Program-made: the position numbers and the translations under genes
Notes under the pieces: generated by a model
What the model was told of the DNA's origin: nothing
What the model saw: the letters and a program-made list of their open reading frames with translations, nothing else
Database searches by the model: none
Shown: in pieces, positions 45,536 through 56,429 of the stretch
How the letters are laid out: each line of letters opens with the position of its first letter
How positions within the stretch are numbered: position 1 is the first letter of the stretch
NCBI RefSeq assembly: GCF_052857255.1
Contig: NC_135497.1
Location: forward strand, 343,458,183 to 343,522,182
Length of the DNA stretch: 64,000 bases
Reading direction: 5' to 3'
DNA from: Amblyomma americanum
Taxonomy: Eukaryota; Arthropoda; Arachnida; Ixodida; Ixodidae

Positions 45536-45662
45536 GCAGCTGAGACGAACTGGAACTGCCACTGGCTCTCCTGGTGTCCCGTGGCAGTTCTACTGGCAGC
45601 TGCACAGTTTCCTCGGCAGCCTACCTATCAATGATGATGGGCGGGTCGAGGAAAGTTTGGAG
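45536..45662 (+). CDS. Trihelix protein, exon 2
   Basis: Acceptor TTTCCAG|G at 45535/45536 and donor GAG|GTAATT at 45662/45663. The phase fits exon 1 exactly (two plus one bases). Its 127 bp complete the domain with QLRRTGTATGSPGVPWQFYW and QLHSFLGSLPINDDGR; a W-x-F/Y...L...LG pattern is the usual third helix of trihelix proteins. A 3.9 kb LINE sits in the intron before it, so the original intron was about 1 kb. Confidence 0.8.
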
Positions 45663-45748
45663 GTAATTTACAATTTCAAACATTACCCATTATTAGGCCG
45701 CTCAGTCACTGTGGAATTCCATCACTATGAATTTTTTTAAATGTACAG

Positions 45749-45935
45749 AATACTGCACAAGGCACGCCGGCTGCGGATACTAGAGAACTGAGTAGAAAAG
45801 GGAGGGAAGAGGCTGCACAGAAAAAAACGACACTTCTACAACCATGGTTGTCAGGCAAGCGCGAACAAAAGGTTCTTAACCCACAGCAGTTCAATCCAAA
45901 GTGTCATACTGCAGTTACCACCTCATCTCTATCTA
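45749..45935 (+). CDS. Trihelix protein, probable exon 3
   Basis: Acceptor TGTACAG|A at 45748/45749, phase 0 as required by exon 2. The frame is open for about 70 codons (NTAQGTPAADTREL, KKTTLLQPWLSGKRE, FNPKCHTAVTT). The right boundary is uncertain: weak donors at phase 0 are near 45911 and 45935, and an in-frame stop follows soon after. It is also possible that part of this is not exon. Confidence 0.45.
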
Positions 45936-46099
45936 CTTTGGTTGATTGGTTTGGCCTCTTGCCAAGGTTATATACCAAGTTGTACGTAGTTGATTACTTG
46001 TAATCTGTTACTTGTAATTGAATACATTTTATGTAATTTTGTAATCAATTACTTTTTCAGACTAACATTACGGGTTATATAGTTATCCTTTATTTTTAT

Positions 46100-46970
46100 A
46101 GCATTGTTTATTGCCTCTGGGCATAAGGAGAGTTGGGAAGAAAAGAGGAAGGATATAAGTGGCGAAATTGAGGCCACGTCCCAGTTACGGCAGGAGTGAG
46201 GGCAACCCCTACCCGGATCCTCCGGAGCACAATCTCCTCTGCACGGGTAAGACCGTGAGGCGGAGGGTTATCGCACTCTGAGGGACGAGAGCACGTGTGT
46301 GGCGCCGGAGGTGTTCCTTGTGAGGAGGGTAGCATCATCTATACTGAGGAATTGAGGCATTGATGTGGGTAGGGTCGGCAAGCAGGTTGCAGAATCTGCA
46401 GAGCTTTGTGAATTTATTAGGTCACGTGGGACCCACTCAATTCGAATGGCTTGCGGGACGCGAGCCACCAGGCGATGTATATTCTGGCAAATTTCTGGGC
46501 TGCGGCTGACGCGTCGGAGTAGACGTATTGCTTGAAGGGCGTCAGTGCGGATGATAATGTGGGCTGTAGGGAAGCAAGGTAACTGCGGCTACAGAGGGAA
46601 GCGAGTCTTGTATAGCAACCAGCTCAGCACAGAAGGAAGAAGGTTCCGCGAATCAAAACCTGACCGTCTTGTCAAGTGCAGGCTTGCAGGGACAGTAAAC
46701 TGCAGTTGTTGTTACACAGCCCTGGGTACTGACATCAACATATATAATAATTGAGCCGCGTTATTATTATAACATATATAATAATGTTAGCCGCTCAGTC
46801 GTGCGGCTAAAATACCTCTGTGAGCTTGCACAGTGTTGATTTTAGAGAAATAGGCCAGAAGTTGCCAAGATCAGTCGGTGGCTTCCCTGCTTTTGTAATT
46901 GGGATCACAGTGGCCAATTTCCAGGTCTCAGGAACAGAGCCTTTTAGCCATACTGGGGCGGTAATTGACC
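46100..46970 (-). pseudogene. Antisense I-type LINE fragment, internally deleted
   Basis: On the minus strand, 46970-46805 encodes an RT entry block (VPETWKLATVIPITK, then a PISLKSTLCKL type). Then 46640-46100 encodes an RNase H end (IIIRTDALQAIRLLRR ... IRIEWVPRDLINSQSSADSATC) and the following linker in broken frames. The RT core between them is gone. It lies between exons 3 and 4 of the trihelix gene. Confidence 0.65.
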
Positions 46971-47360
46971 ACTGTAATCAGTTACATTTCAGATGGAGTT
47001 ATTGTAATTGTAGTTGGTAACTTATTTTGTGCAACGTATACAAGACTGGTTATATATTACCAATGACACTCTCGATGTCTCATTCATTTTAAACATGCTA
47101 TTCATTATTGCTGTTCAGTGATTAGTTTTTGCTAGACTCTATAATTAAGTTCTTCAATAATATATCTATGCAGCTGCTAGACTGTGTTAAGTTCCTAAAT
47201 AATACATCTATGCACTTATATGCAGATAAAAGATTTGAACTGTCCCTTTGTTCTGGCTGGCATAGGTTGGGGCAGCTGATGATTGCATACTATTACGGCA
47301 GCTTTGACCATTCACCTGGGAAGATGAAAAATGCAGTATACTATGTTTGGTCGTGTGCAG

Positions 47361-47756
47361 CTGCCAGTCGTCAATGAGGTGCCAGGCACTGCCGAGGTAC
47401 TGGCGTCAGGGGAAGACGAGCCCCTCGGAGACAGAGCGGACCCCCAACTGCTGAGCACGTCTCCCCTGGCTGTGCTACCCAGTACGAGTGGAAATATGGG
47501 CTGCAGCAACCGAGGTGGAACAAGTGGAGGCGGCAGAAGCCGACGCAAGCAGGACAGCAGTTCTGTTGTGCACCAGCTTCTTGCGCTTCATAAAGACGAA
47601 GCCGCACAGGCGGTGAAAGCGGAGAAAAGGGCCCACAAATTTAGAAAGAAAATGCTTCGAATTACGCAAGAGGGCAATGATATTAACGCCAACTTGGTTC
47701 GGCTGTTAGACAAGTACATTAAATCAAAAGAGGATAAAGAAAATAATGACAGGTAA
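47361..47756 (+). CDS. Trihelix protein, last exon with coiled coil
   Basis: Acceptor GTGTGCAG|C at 47360/47361; 131 codons to TAA at 47754-47756. A low-complexity Gly/Ser linker (GGTSGGGRSRRKQ) is followed by a charged helix (VHQLLALHKDEAAQAVKAEK ... LVRLLDKYIKSKEDKEN), probably a coiled coil for self-association as in related proteins. AATAAA lies at 47760, four bases after the stop. No damage is visible. A Penelope-tail inverted repeat begins right at the stop, so the natural 3' end may be lost. Confidence 0.75.
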   Translation: MPVVNEVPGTAEVLASGEDEPLGDRADPQLLSTSPLAVLPSTSGNMGCSNRGGTSGGGRSRRKQDSSSVVHQLLALHKDEAAQAVKAEKRAHKFRKKMLRITQEGNDINANLVRLLDKYIKSKEDKENNDR

Positions 47757-48562
47757 TTCAATAAAACTTTTTGCTGGGCAAGTTGGTTCATTTTACTTGA
47801 GGGGATGCTTGTAGTGCGAAAAAAAACAAACAAGGGACAGAAGTCGAATGGGACAAGTGCTACTCTCAACTAGCTTTATTGAAAGATCAATCACACTCAT
47901 TTATACAATTTCCTTTTTCCTTCAAGAACACAATCACCAGAACACTCATGTGAATGACACACAAATTTCACACGCATCACATCAGGCTATTTAAAAACCT
48001 ATGCTCGTTAGAGTACATCTTTACCGAAGGGCTGGTGACGCACTCCAACCCTTTCTTTTTGATATGGAACGCCTCTATCAGTTACCGTGTTAGTGCGAGC
48101 ATGAAAAATGCGTCGAGAATGGGAGTGGAACGAATCCGGTAGTTCACTGCAAGTCTTGCAAATGCTCGTCATTCCTAAAAAAGACAAAAGGTCATTGGTC
48201 ATAAAGCAAATGCGCGCTAAAGCGGGAACTGATATAGGCGTTCCATATCAAAAACAAAGGGCCAGACTGCATCAGCAGCCCTTCGGTGAAGATGTACTCT
48301 GACGAGTATGTTTTTAGATAGCCTGATCTGATGCAGGCGTGTGAAATTTGTGTGCCATTCGCATGAGCGTTTTGGTGATTGTGTTCTTGAAGGAAAAAGG
48401 AAACTATGTAAATATGTTCGATCGATCTTTCAATTAAACTAGTTGAGAGTAGCGCTTGTGCCGTTTATCTCTGTGCCTTGTCTGCTTTTTGTCGCACTAC
48501 AAGCATCGCCTCAAGTAAAATGAACCAACTTGCCCAACAAAAAGTTTTATTGAACTTCATTT
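47757..48562. mobile_element. Inverted pair of Penelope 3' tails
   Basis: 47757-48030 and about 48275-48562 are inverted copies. Each contains CTTCAAGAACACAATCAC, ATTTCACACGC and the AATAAA-CTAGTTGAGAGTAGC...TTGTC tail, beginning and ending with the same TTCAATAAAACTTTTTG... block. The same tail recurs singly at 50005-50292. The layout (AATAAAnC-AGTTGA ... TTTTTGnnGC) parallels the tail of the Penelope at 34148-36484. Between the arms is about 240 bp with a CKTC...C-type frame. Confidence 0.6.
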
Positions 48563-48800
48563 CTAGTACAGTGGGCCCTTCTTTCGTGTTTTTCTCTCCA
48601 TCGCAAGAGTCTGTGTTAATCACCCACATCACTTGGACGACATGCAAGGCAAGACGCTTGGCGTATTGCATAAGGAAAGGGCTGGTGCCGGTAGAGTTGG
48701 CTGCCGCCATAGACGTTGAAGATCTCTACTATTATATTCCCCACAAAGAACTGTTTGCCTCTGTTCTTAAGTGCATTGAAGAGAAACCTAGTTTGGGGAG
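48480..48800 (+). pseudogene. Penelope RT fragment
   Basis: A frame continuing out of the inverted tail reads MNQLAQQKVLLNF ... THITWTTCKARRLAYCIR ... LAAAIDVEDLYYYIPHKELF ... CIEE. The DVEDLYYSIPH-type motif corresponds to an early RT motif of tick Penelope elements as I recall them. It stops abruptly at about 48800, where a different LINE begins. Confidence 0.6.
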
Positions 48801-49652
48801 CTGCTCCAAAGACCACTCTTCAAAATATTTACCTCCTTCAGAAGAAGGCCTTAAGAATTATTTTTAACGAACCTTATGATTATCCTTCCGCAGCCCTTTT
48901 TCACAATAGTAACGTGCCGAGAATATTTAGTCTCTTTGATATACGTCTGTCCTTGCGCTACAAACAGGAAACTTGGGACAAAATTTCAACAATATCTCAA
49001 ATCGCTAAGCTTGAGCTCCTTGTACCTACATACCCGCTACGCCGTCTGCGGCACTACAACCTTAACACGCCACGAACTAACTACGGGATACAGATGCTTA
49101 GATATTATCTACCCGCACTACTCAACCGCATCTTTGATGCAGGCATTGACATTAATAAATGCAGCAATGCTGACCTCCGGGCGTTCTTTCACTAAATAAT
49201 TCTCTTTTTTTATGGTGTGTGGCTGTTACGTATATGGTCGAAATATGCAGGTTCGTTGAAAGCTTTGCATAACCCGACAGCACGCCAATATCATGTTGTC
49301 TTCATTCATGTATGTTGAAAATTGTTCTTTTTTATACGTTGTCAATGTGTTCACTGCTGTGAAATTAAGTGCTATAATCTGTATATAGAATGTTTAAATC
49401 ATGCTTCCAGTGCATGCTTTGAATTTTGTATATAACTTGTTCTTTATGTTATATTGTGCCCTTAGTTTGTGTTTCCGCTATTCATTAATGGATTGTGAAT
49501 TATTCCTTAGGTTTATGTATGCCTTTCTTGTTTGCATGTGACCAATGGTGCCACTGTTGCTGGATGTTGTGGGCCTTGGGAGCTTGCCAAGCTACGGCAT
49601 TTCTTCCCGGGGCCCACTGCTCTGTAGCAAGAAATAAATAAACTGAAACTGA
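48795..49652 (+). pseudogene. CR1-like LINE C-terminus and 3' UTR
   Basis: Frame to 49195: LVWGAAPKTTLQNIYLLQKK-ALRIIF, then NVPRIFSLFDIRLSLRYK, YPLRRLRHYNLNTPRTNYG and LRYYLPALLNRI. This is an uninterrupted RT C-terminal segment of a CR1-like LINE. The untranslated tail runs to an AATAAATAAACTG-type end at about 49632-49652. Confidence 0.75.
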
Positions 49653-50004
49653 AACATAAAACCCTTGGTGTTTATTTCTCCTCTCATCTACAGTGGGACA
49701 GTCATGCAGACTACCTGCGAAAGATTTCGACTGTTACTGGAATATTGTTACGTGGCCGAATGATCCTTCCTCAAACTGCTAAACTCCAAATATATCATGC
49801 CTTGTTTCTTCATATATAAATTATTTCATGTTAGTCTGGAGTACAACTAAAACAAAGTTCTACTTCTTTAGAAAAAGAAATCCTTCATGTAGCGAATATA
49901 CAGCCAATGCACACAACTATGCATACTTTACTGCATGTAACATGATACGAGTTGATCGTATATATAAATTTTGATTACTACAGGTTATATATTTTTCTAC
50001 ATCT
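49653..50004 (+). pseudogene. LINE RT fragment
   Basis: Broken frame TLGVYFSSHLQWDSHADYL ... KISTVTGILLRGRMILPQTAKL, homologous in kind to the antisense fragment at 3439-4484. It ends around 49850; the rest is AT-rich without features. Confidence 0.6.
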
Positions 50005-50292
50005 GGTGCTAAAAAGAAAGGGTCGGACTGCGTCAGCAGCCCTTCGGTGAAGATGTACTCTTACGAGTATAAGCTTTTAGATAGCCTGATCTGATGCAAG
50101 CGTGTGAAATTTGTGTGTCATTCGCATGATTGTTCGGGTGATTGTGTTCTTGAAGGAAAAAAGAAATTGTATAAATGTGTGCCATCGATCTTTCAATAAA
50201 ACTAGTTGAGAGTAGCACTTGTCCCATTCGTCTTCTGTCCCTTGTCTATTTTTTGTCACGCTACAAGCATCCCCTCAAGTAAAATGACCAGT
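50005..50292 (+). mobile_element. Penelope 3' tail, single copy
   Basis: Same sequence as the right arm at 48275-48530 (CAGCAGCCCTTCGGTGAAGA ... AATAAAACTAGTTGAGAGTAGC ... CTACAAGCATCCCCTC). Confidence 0.6.
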
Positions 50293-51640
50293 AAATGCAG
50301 TAAATATCATACATACTCCTATCATCAACTACCCTGACGATCGTAGCATTATCTTCGATCATCAGTGCTGTTTTCGCAAGGGCTACTCATGCGACACCCA
50401 ACTTGCTGGTTTTATTTACGACATACATGCACTGACTGACGCTGGTTTTCAAGTTCAAGCAATATTTTTCGATTGTTCTTAAGCATTTGATTGCATTCCT
50501 CACCAAAGGTTGTTAAACTTTCACAACTGAACATTCACCCTTATATTATTGCATGGATAGCAGATTTCCTCTCACCTAAAATCCAGTTCACAGCAGTTAA
50601 CAACTCAAACTCATGTTTTGCTAAAGTTACATCTGGAAGGCAGTTTACTTTTTCTCATCTATATTAATGATTTACCCAGTTACGTGACGTCTATAATCAG
50701 GCTATTTGCTTATGATTGTGTGCTTTATCGATGTATAACCTGCAACGCTGACAACCAATTACTGCAGTCTGATCAAGAAGCGATAAGCACATGGTGTTCT
50801 AATTGGTTAATGCCATTAAATCTTTCCAAATCTAAGGTCATGTAATTCACCAACAAGCCACATGTTCCTACCACCTACTCTCTTCATAGCTATAGTGTAG
50901 AACTCGCCACAAGTTACAAGTATCTTGGCGTGAACCTTCAGTCCAACTTATCATGGAATCATCACATTAATCTCACTCTTGCCTCCGCTAATCGTACTTT
51001 CGGACTTCTCAAACATAATTTGAGAGGCCGCAACAAATGTAAAAAAATCTTGCGCATACCACATTATTCAGTCCGAAACTCTTCATACACGTCTGCCATT
51101 TGGGATCCTCATCAGACTTATATCATAAGTAACATCAAAGCCTTGCAAAACCGTGCTGCGTGATTCATCTTTTCTGATTATTCATGTTACACCAGTGTCA
51201 CCTCATTGAAGTTTACAGCCGAGTAAGAAAATTTCCTGCCTATCACTTTCCGTAACCTTTATCACCATCCTTTCCTTCATGGTGAATTCTTTCAGACACT
51301 GCCTATTACCTTTCCATGTCGTGATCATCCTCACAAAGTTAAACACATTAACTACCAGTCATCCCATTATGCATATTCTTTTTTACCCTGCACAATAACT
51401 GAACTTTACCATCACACATTGCCATATGCGACCTAAATAAGTTCCAACACCTTAATCACGCATGTTTCAACAACTAAAAAGGTTTTTTTCAGCGTAGTCT
51501 TCTGCCTTGTCTTCTTTTATTTTCCATATGTACTTCAGCGCACTTTTTCCGGCGTTGTCTTTTCCTTGCGGTGCTGTTATCTGTTCCTAAAATTCTGCTG
51601 CTATGTGCATTGTTCAGACTCTTCTTGTGAATGTCTATTT
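50293..51640 (+). pseudogene. CR1-like LINE RT fragment
   Basis: Broken frames give CCFRKGYSCDTQLAGFIYDIH, FFDCS-AFDCIPHQRLL, LLFLIYINDLPSYV, LFAYDCVLYRCI (catalytic FADD now FAYD), WCSNWLMPLNLSKSKVM, YLGVNLQSNLSWNHHIN and YTSAIWDPHQ, covering RT to near the C-terminus. Stops and the altered active site show that it is inactive. Confidence 0.75.
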
Positions 51641-51659
51641 TTCATTGGTATTTGTGAAA

Positions 51660-52040
51660 CCACAGCGGTGGCCAAGTGGTTGAGCATCCGCCTCGCATGC
51701 GGGAGGTGCGGGGTTCGATCCCCAGTGCCGCCGGGTACCCACCGGTGATACAATGGGTACAAGCTTTCCCCTGCCCTGGTGCTCGGTTTATTTAGGGTGA
51801 ATTGCTTGGGAAATGGGTCTTTGACCCCACCTTGAGAAAAAGAAAATTACCTTGTGTCATGGCGCTCTTTGGCCATAGATGCCTTTGCACCATAAAAAAA
51901 AGATGTTTGTGATTTCACCGCTTTGGTTTAGTGCATTATTATAACCTTGAAACAATGCCTTGTACCCACTCCCCCCCCCTTTTAATAACCTCGAATGAGG
52001 GCCTTTGGGGATATTTTAAATAAATAAAATAAATAAACTG
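51660..52040 (+). mobile_element. tRNA-derived SINE
   Basis: Well-preserved tRNA-like head at 51664-51735 (GCGGTGGCCAAGTGGTTGAG box A, GGGGTTCGATCCCC box B, CATGCGGGAG between). The body has CGGGTACCCACCGGTGATAC and CTCGGTTTATTTAGGGTGAA, and the A/T-rich tail TAAATAAATAAAATAAATAAA is at 52016-52036. Related fragments occur at 16736-16866 and 63301-63430. Confidence 0.85.
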
Positions 52041-52099
52041 AACATTCAATATGAATGCTCAAAAGTTGTTGGTTTGCATTCATGATACAACAGCATGTG

Positions 52100-52440
52100 A
52101 TTAGCAGTAGCAGTAAGCGTTTATTTTAAAATTAACAAAAAGGAAGGAAAAGATTTTTGCCAGCCCCGGCATCTGTCATCGATACTGAAGCACCTGAGCT
52201 GGGGCAGCGGAAATACAGGACAGCAGGCAGTTTGAAGAAATGAAATGAAAGAGGTGAGCGGACAGTAAGAAAGGATAGAGGATGAGGTGATACATACACT
52301 ATTTACATAATACATTTGTACAAGTCGCACGCGTGCAGAGTTAATAAAAGAACGGAAAAACACGCGCACAACAGTTCGCACACAACAGCTGAAGCAGGGT
52401 GCCCAGCTGTTAATCGTCCGAGGTTGCACACGCGGAGCGT
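52100..52440 (-). pseudogene. LINE 3' UTR, antisense
   Basis: On the minus strand the sequence ends CAAAAATC...AATAAACGCTTACTGCTACTGCTAATC: a polyadenylation-like AATAAA and a degenerate (TAC)n tail of the kind seen on tick LINEs. No coding part is recognisable. Confidence 0.45.
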
Positions 52441-52899
52441 TCGGTCACTGCACGGCACTACTTGATGCAAAACAGATGGGATGTCAAGCCCCTCTGTTCG
52501 AGAAGTGCACAGAGGCTCACCAAGGTTCGCTCAAGGGTGTGCGCACTGCCCTGCAGCCATAATACCGATATTTTACAGGCATAACTTCAAAGCAGTAAGC
52601 ATGCATATGCACTACAAGAGTAGTATGTGAATAAGGAGTGGGTGCAGGTAACCAGTAACATCACTGTTGCTTTCAGAGTATTTAAGAATAGAAAGCACAG
52701 TGCAAAACACAGGATATGAAAGATTTGTGAAAAATTGTATTTATTATTTTTTTGCAACTACCCTTGTAGCTATGCTCTGGTCATTCAAACAGGTTACTAC
52801 TTTAGCTCAAGTGTTTTGCAATCTGGTCAACATCGGAGTTCAGTTTTGTTGCCAGTTTTGTGTAATTTATATGTAAACAATGTAATAAGAACATAGCAC
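52441..52899. other. Harbinger interior or other DNA, no feature
   Basis: No coding, RNA or repeat signature seen. Confidence 0.4.
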
Positions 52900-53119
52900 A
52901 CTACTAATACAGCACACACAGCACACCACAGTAATAAGCACAGCGTCACGAACAACCAGCGGAACCGTCCAGGCACAGATCAGAGACCGCGTTTAGTCCA
53001 GAGCACGCACGAGCGACCGAGCGTTCGGCGCTCGAGCGCCACAGTGTTCGGCGGTTCTCGTCGTCTTCTTCGTTGAGCGCCAGCCTCTAAAGATTCTAAA
53101 GCCCGTGTCCAGTCTTACA
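52900..53119 (-). repeat. Probable 3' LTR of the Gypsy pol segment
   Basis: On the minus strand the integrase frame ends, a purine run (CGGGGGGAA) follows, then TGTAAGACTGGACACGG, a typical LTR start, at 53119. The far end cannot be placed: no matching second LTR exists, and it does not resemble the 155-bp LTR at 57218-57372. Confidence 0.45.
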
Positions 53120-55910
53120 ATTCCCCCCGGGCGAAGGGGCGCCATCCTGGCGGCCTAGGCTGATGTGACGACGGCGGGGTTGTAGTAAGGTTTGAGGCGG
53201 GTCGTGTGGACAATTTCGCGGCCTCGGCGGCGATGATCAGAGGATGGCGTAAGGGGTTCGATAAGGTAATTGACGGGGGATGTCTGCTGAAGAATACGGT
53301 AGGGTCCCTGTACTTGCTAACAAGTTTGGACAAAAGGCCGGGACCTGAGGAGGGTCCACAGAGCCAGACCAAAGAGTCAGGAAGGTAAGCGGGAGAAAGT
53401 GCAGGGGGATCACGGGTGCTTTTCTGCTGCTGCTGGGCGTGAGAAGTGAAGGACCGGGCAAGCTGTCGGCATTCTTCGGCATAAGTTGCGGCTTCAGAAA
53501 GAGTTGTAAATTCGGAAGCATCAGGGCGGTAAGGTAGAATGGTGTCCATTGTGCAAGAAGGCTCACGGCCGTACAGGAGAAAGTACGGAGAGAATGCGGT
53601 GGTGGCTTGAGCAGCGGAGTTATAAGCGTATGCGACAAAAGGGAGAACGCGGTCCCAGTTACAATGGTCGGAAGCAACATACATGGCCAGCATGTCGCCG
53701 AGGGTGCGATTAAAACGCTCAACCATGCCATTTGTCTGGGGATGGAAGGCGGAGCTGGTGCGGTGAACAACGTTGCATTCCTGAAGGAGAACTTCTACAA
53801 CTTCTGAGAGAAAGGCCGGACCTCTATCACTGAGCAGCTCTTTGGGCGCACCATGGCGAATAATGATGCGATGGAGAATGAAGGATGCAATGTCGTGAGC
53901 TGTAGCAGATGGTAAAGGCGATGTTTCAGAGTAACGTGTAAGGTGGTCGATGGCAACGATGATCCAGCGGTTCCCGGCTGATGTGCTGGGAAGAGGGCCA
54001 TAGAGGTCGATGCCAACACGCTCGAAGGGCTGTACTGGGCAAGGCAGCGGCTGCATAGGAGCGGTGGGTCGGCGACGTGGATGTTTCCGTCGCTGGCATG
54101 CAGTGCAGGACTGAACGTACTGGCAGACGTAATGGGCCATCCCACGCCAGTAGTACCGCTGTCGTAGATGGATGAAAGTCTTCAAGAATCCGGCATGGGC
54201 ACACTGGGGATCATCGTAGTAGGAAGAGCAAATGAAGGAGCGCAGATGTGTCGGAATGACGAGAAGCCACTTGCGACCATCCGGGAGATAGTTGCGGCGG
54301 TAAAGGAGCTCGTCTCGGATGGCGAAATGATGGGACTCACGACGGAGAGCACGGGAAGGAGGTCGAGACGATTGGCCAGATAGGAGATCAAGAAGGCAAA
54401 TGATCCTCGGGTCTTTGCATTGCTCGGAAGCCATATCATCGAACTCAAACTTCAAAGAAGGCAGGGCGGATATACAAGGCGCTGCCTCAGATGGTACAGG
54501 GGAACGTAAGAGGGCATCAGCATCGGCATGTTTGCGGCCGTAACAATAGATAACGCGAATGTCGTGCTCTTGGAGTCGCAGAACCCATCGCGCCAGTCGA
54601 CCAGAGGGATCTTTCAAAGAGGACAGCCAGCAGAGGGCATGGTGATCGGTGACAACGTCAAAAGGGCGCCCGTACAGATAGGGGCGAAATTTGACAATCG
54701 CCTAAAGGATGGCTAAACACTCCTTCTCGGTGACAGAATAGTTGGCTACAGCTTTTGTGAGTGTCCAGTTAGCGTAAGCGACAACGTATTCGTCAAAGCC
54801 TTGCTTGCGTTGAGCGACTACTGCACCGAGGCCGACGCTGCTGGCATCGGTGTGGAGTTCCGTCGGAGAACGAGGGTCGAAGTGACGCAAAATTGGTGGA
54901 GTGGTGAGGAGGCGACGGAGTGTCGTAAACGCGACACGACATGACAGAGAATGGTGAGCTGCCGAGCTCCGAAGCGGCACTTTTTCAAATTAAGTTGGAG
55001 GCCAGCGTCGGCCCGGCAGCGAAGAACAGCCTCGAGGCGCTGGAGGCGAGACGGAAAGTCCGAGGAAAAGATTACAACGTCGTCTAGATAACAAAGGCAT
55101 GTGTGCCATTTGAGCCCTTGGAGTATGTTGTCCATCATGCGCTCGAATGTGGCGGGTGCATTGCAGAGGCCGAAGGGCATGACATTAAATTCATAGAGCC
55201 CCTCGGGTGTGACGAATGCAGTTTTTGGGCGATCGGCCTCCGTCTTTTTTCTTGACCAGAACCACTGGCGATGCCCACGGGCTGTGAGACGGTTGTATCA
55301 CGTGACACTGGAGCATGTCGGTCACCTGGGCGTCAATGATGCTGCGCTCAGCGGCTGAAACGCGGTACGGACGTTGGCGCAAAGGGGCATGCGTTCCAGT
55401 GTCAATACAGTGGGTAACGGTGGTGGTGTGGCCGAAGGAAGGTTGCCGGTAGTCAAACGAAGCTTGAAAACGCTGCAGAACGGCTACAAGCTGGTCTCGT
55501 TGAGTAGACGTCAGGGCGGCGTCGACGGAATGGTGAAAAATATCGACAGACGACTGATTCGTGATGGGAACAGGCGTAATGGCGCTGACGTGAAGGCCGG
55601 CCGTGCTAACGATGAGGGGGTATGCAGAGGCGGGATCGAGAACAGCAACGTTACCAAGCGATTGGCCACGGAGTAAAGTGGTAGGGCAGGAGAACGGGTT
55701 GGCCACATAAATAGCGCTGGAGCCACGAACAATTGTCAGCACAGCATGAGGCAGCAAAACAGACTTCTGGTCAGTGCATCGTAAAGAGGGGGTATAAGTC
55801 ACAGTTGCATCTGAGAGCACAGCACAAGAAAGAGGCACCAGCACTGAAGAGAAAGGTGGAACGTCTGTGTCCTCTGAGACGACCACAGTAGTGGCAGCCG
55901 CTGCATGCGG
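53115..55910 (-). pseudogene. Gypsy pol segment inside the Harbinger (RT, RNase H, integrase)
   Basis: Minus strand, in order: a pre-RT linker (VVVSEDTDVPPFSSVLVPL); RT start (WASPVVLVKKKDGG); a deletion near 55230 that removes the first catalytic Asp block; TAFVTPEGLYEF-MPFGLCNAPATF; CYLDDVVIFSSDF; a second deletion near 54935 fusing HVVSR to AFTTLRRLL; RNase H ([16 protein letters not shown]); one in-frame stop near 54711; and an integrase (500 open codons, 54617-53115) with a zinc finger (CTACQRRK), [16 protein letters not shown] and [11 protein letters not shown], the full D,D,E set. 5'-truncated at about 55910. Confidence 0.88.
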
Positions 55911-56005
55911 AGACGTTGAAGTGCTGCCTGATGCGCCGCAAACACAGCCCAAAAATCAACGTCGGCGTCGTCCCCACCATCCGCCACAGGCCCGCGTGAA
56001 GCCAT
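55890..56005 (-). pseudogene. Candidate Harbinger transposase start
   Basis: ATG at 56005-56003, 532 bp inside the right end of the transposon and pointing inward. It opens MASRGPVADGGDDADVDFWA then VFAAHQAALQRLRMQR before running into the Gypsy pol segment. The acidic start followed by an arginine-rich helix resembles N-termini of tick Harbinger transposases as I recall them. The DDE core is not found anywhere in the element. The assignment rests mainly on position and orientation. Confidence 0.4.
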
Positions 56006-56429
56006 CGCAGCCTGAATGCTGAATGTCGACACACTTACAATACACGATATTGCACACACAGAACGTAAGCAGGCAATTAGACGCCGCACGTGACTGCACT
56101 GATCACGTACACGAGGTGCGCTTGCAATCAAAAGAGGCACAATGCTCCCACGACGGTTCCCAGCACAGTAGTGGCTACAAGTGGCTATTATGCCGGATGA
56201 AAAGTCAGCTAAAACCATCGTTTGTAGACTTCGTTTTGCTTTTCGTTAATGTCCGCCACATGCGTAACCAAAGCTCTGCCCCGCAGGGGTAGTGCGATAA
56301 ACAACCTTTTTTTTCTTTCATTTATCCTTTTTAAAGTAACCGTATTTAATAATACACTGGTATACGTGCAGTCACAAATTCGCAATGGAGGTGATCACAT
56401 GGTGGTTTCCGTCACACTAACCGACATAC

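Noticed and set aside
51664..51735. A functional tRNA gene
   Set aside because: Box A and B are present, but the acceptor stem does not close and a SINE body with an A/T-rich tail follows. Head of a SINE.
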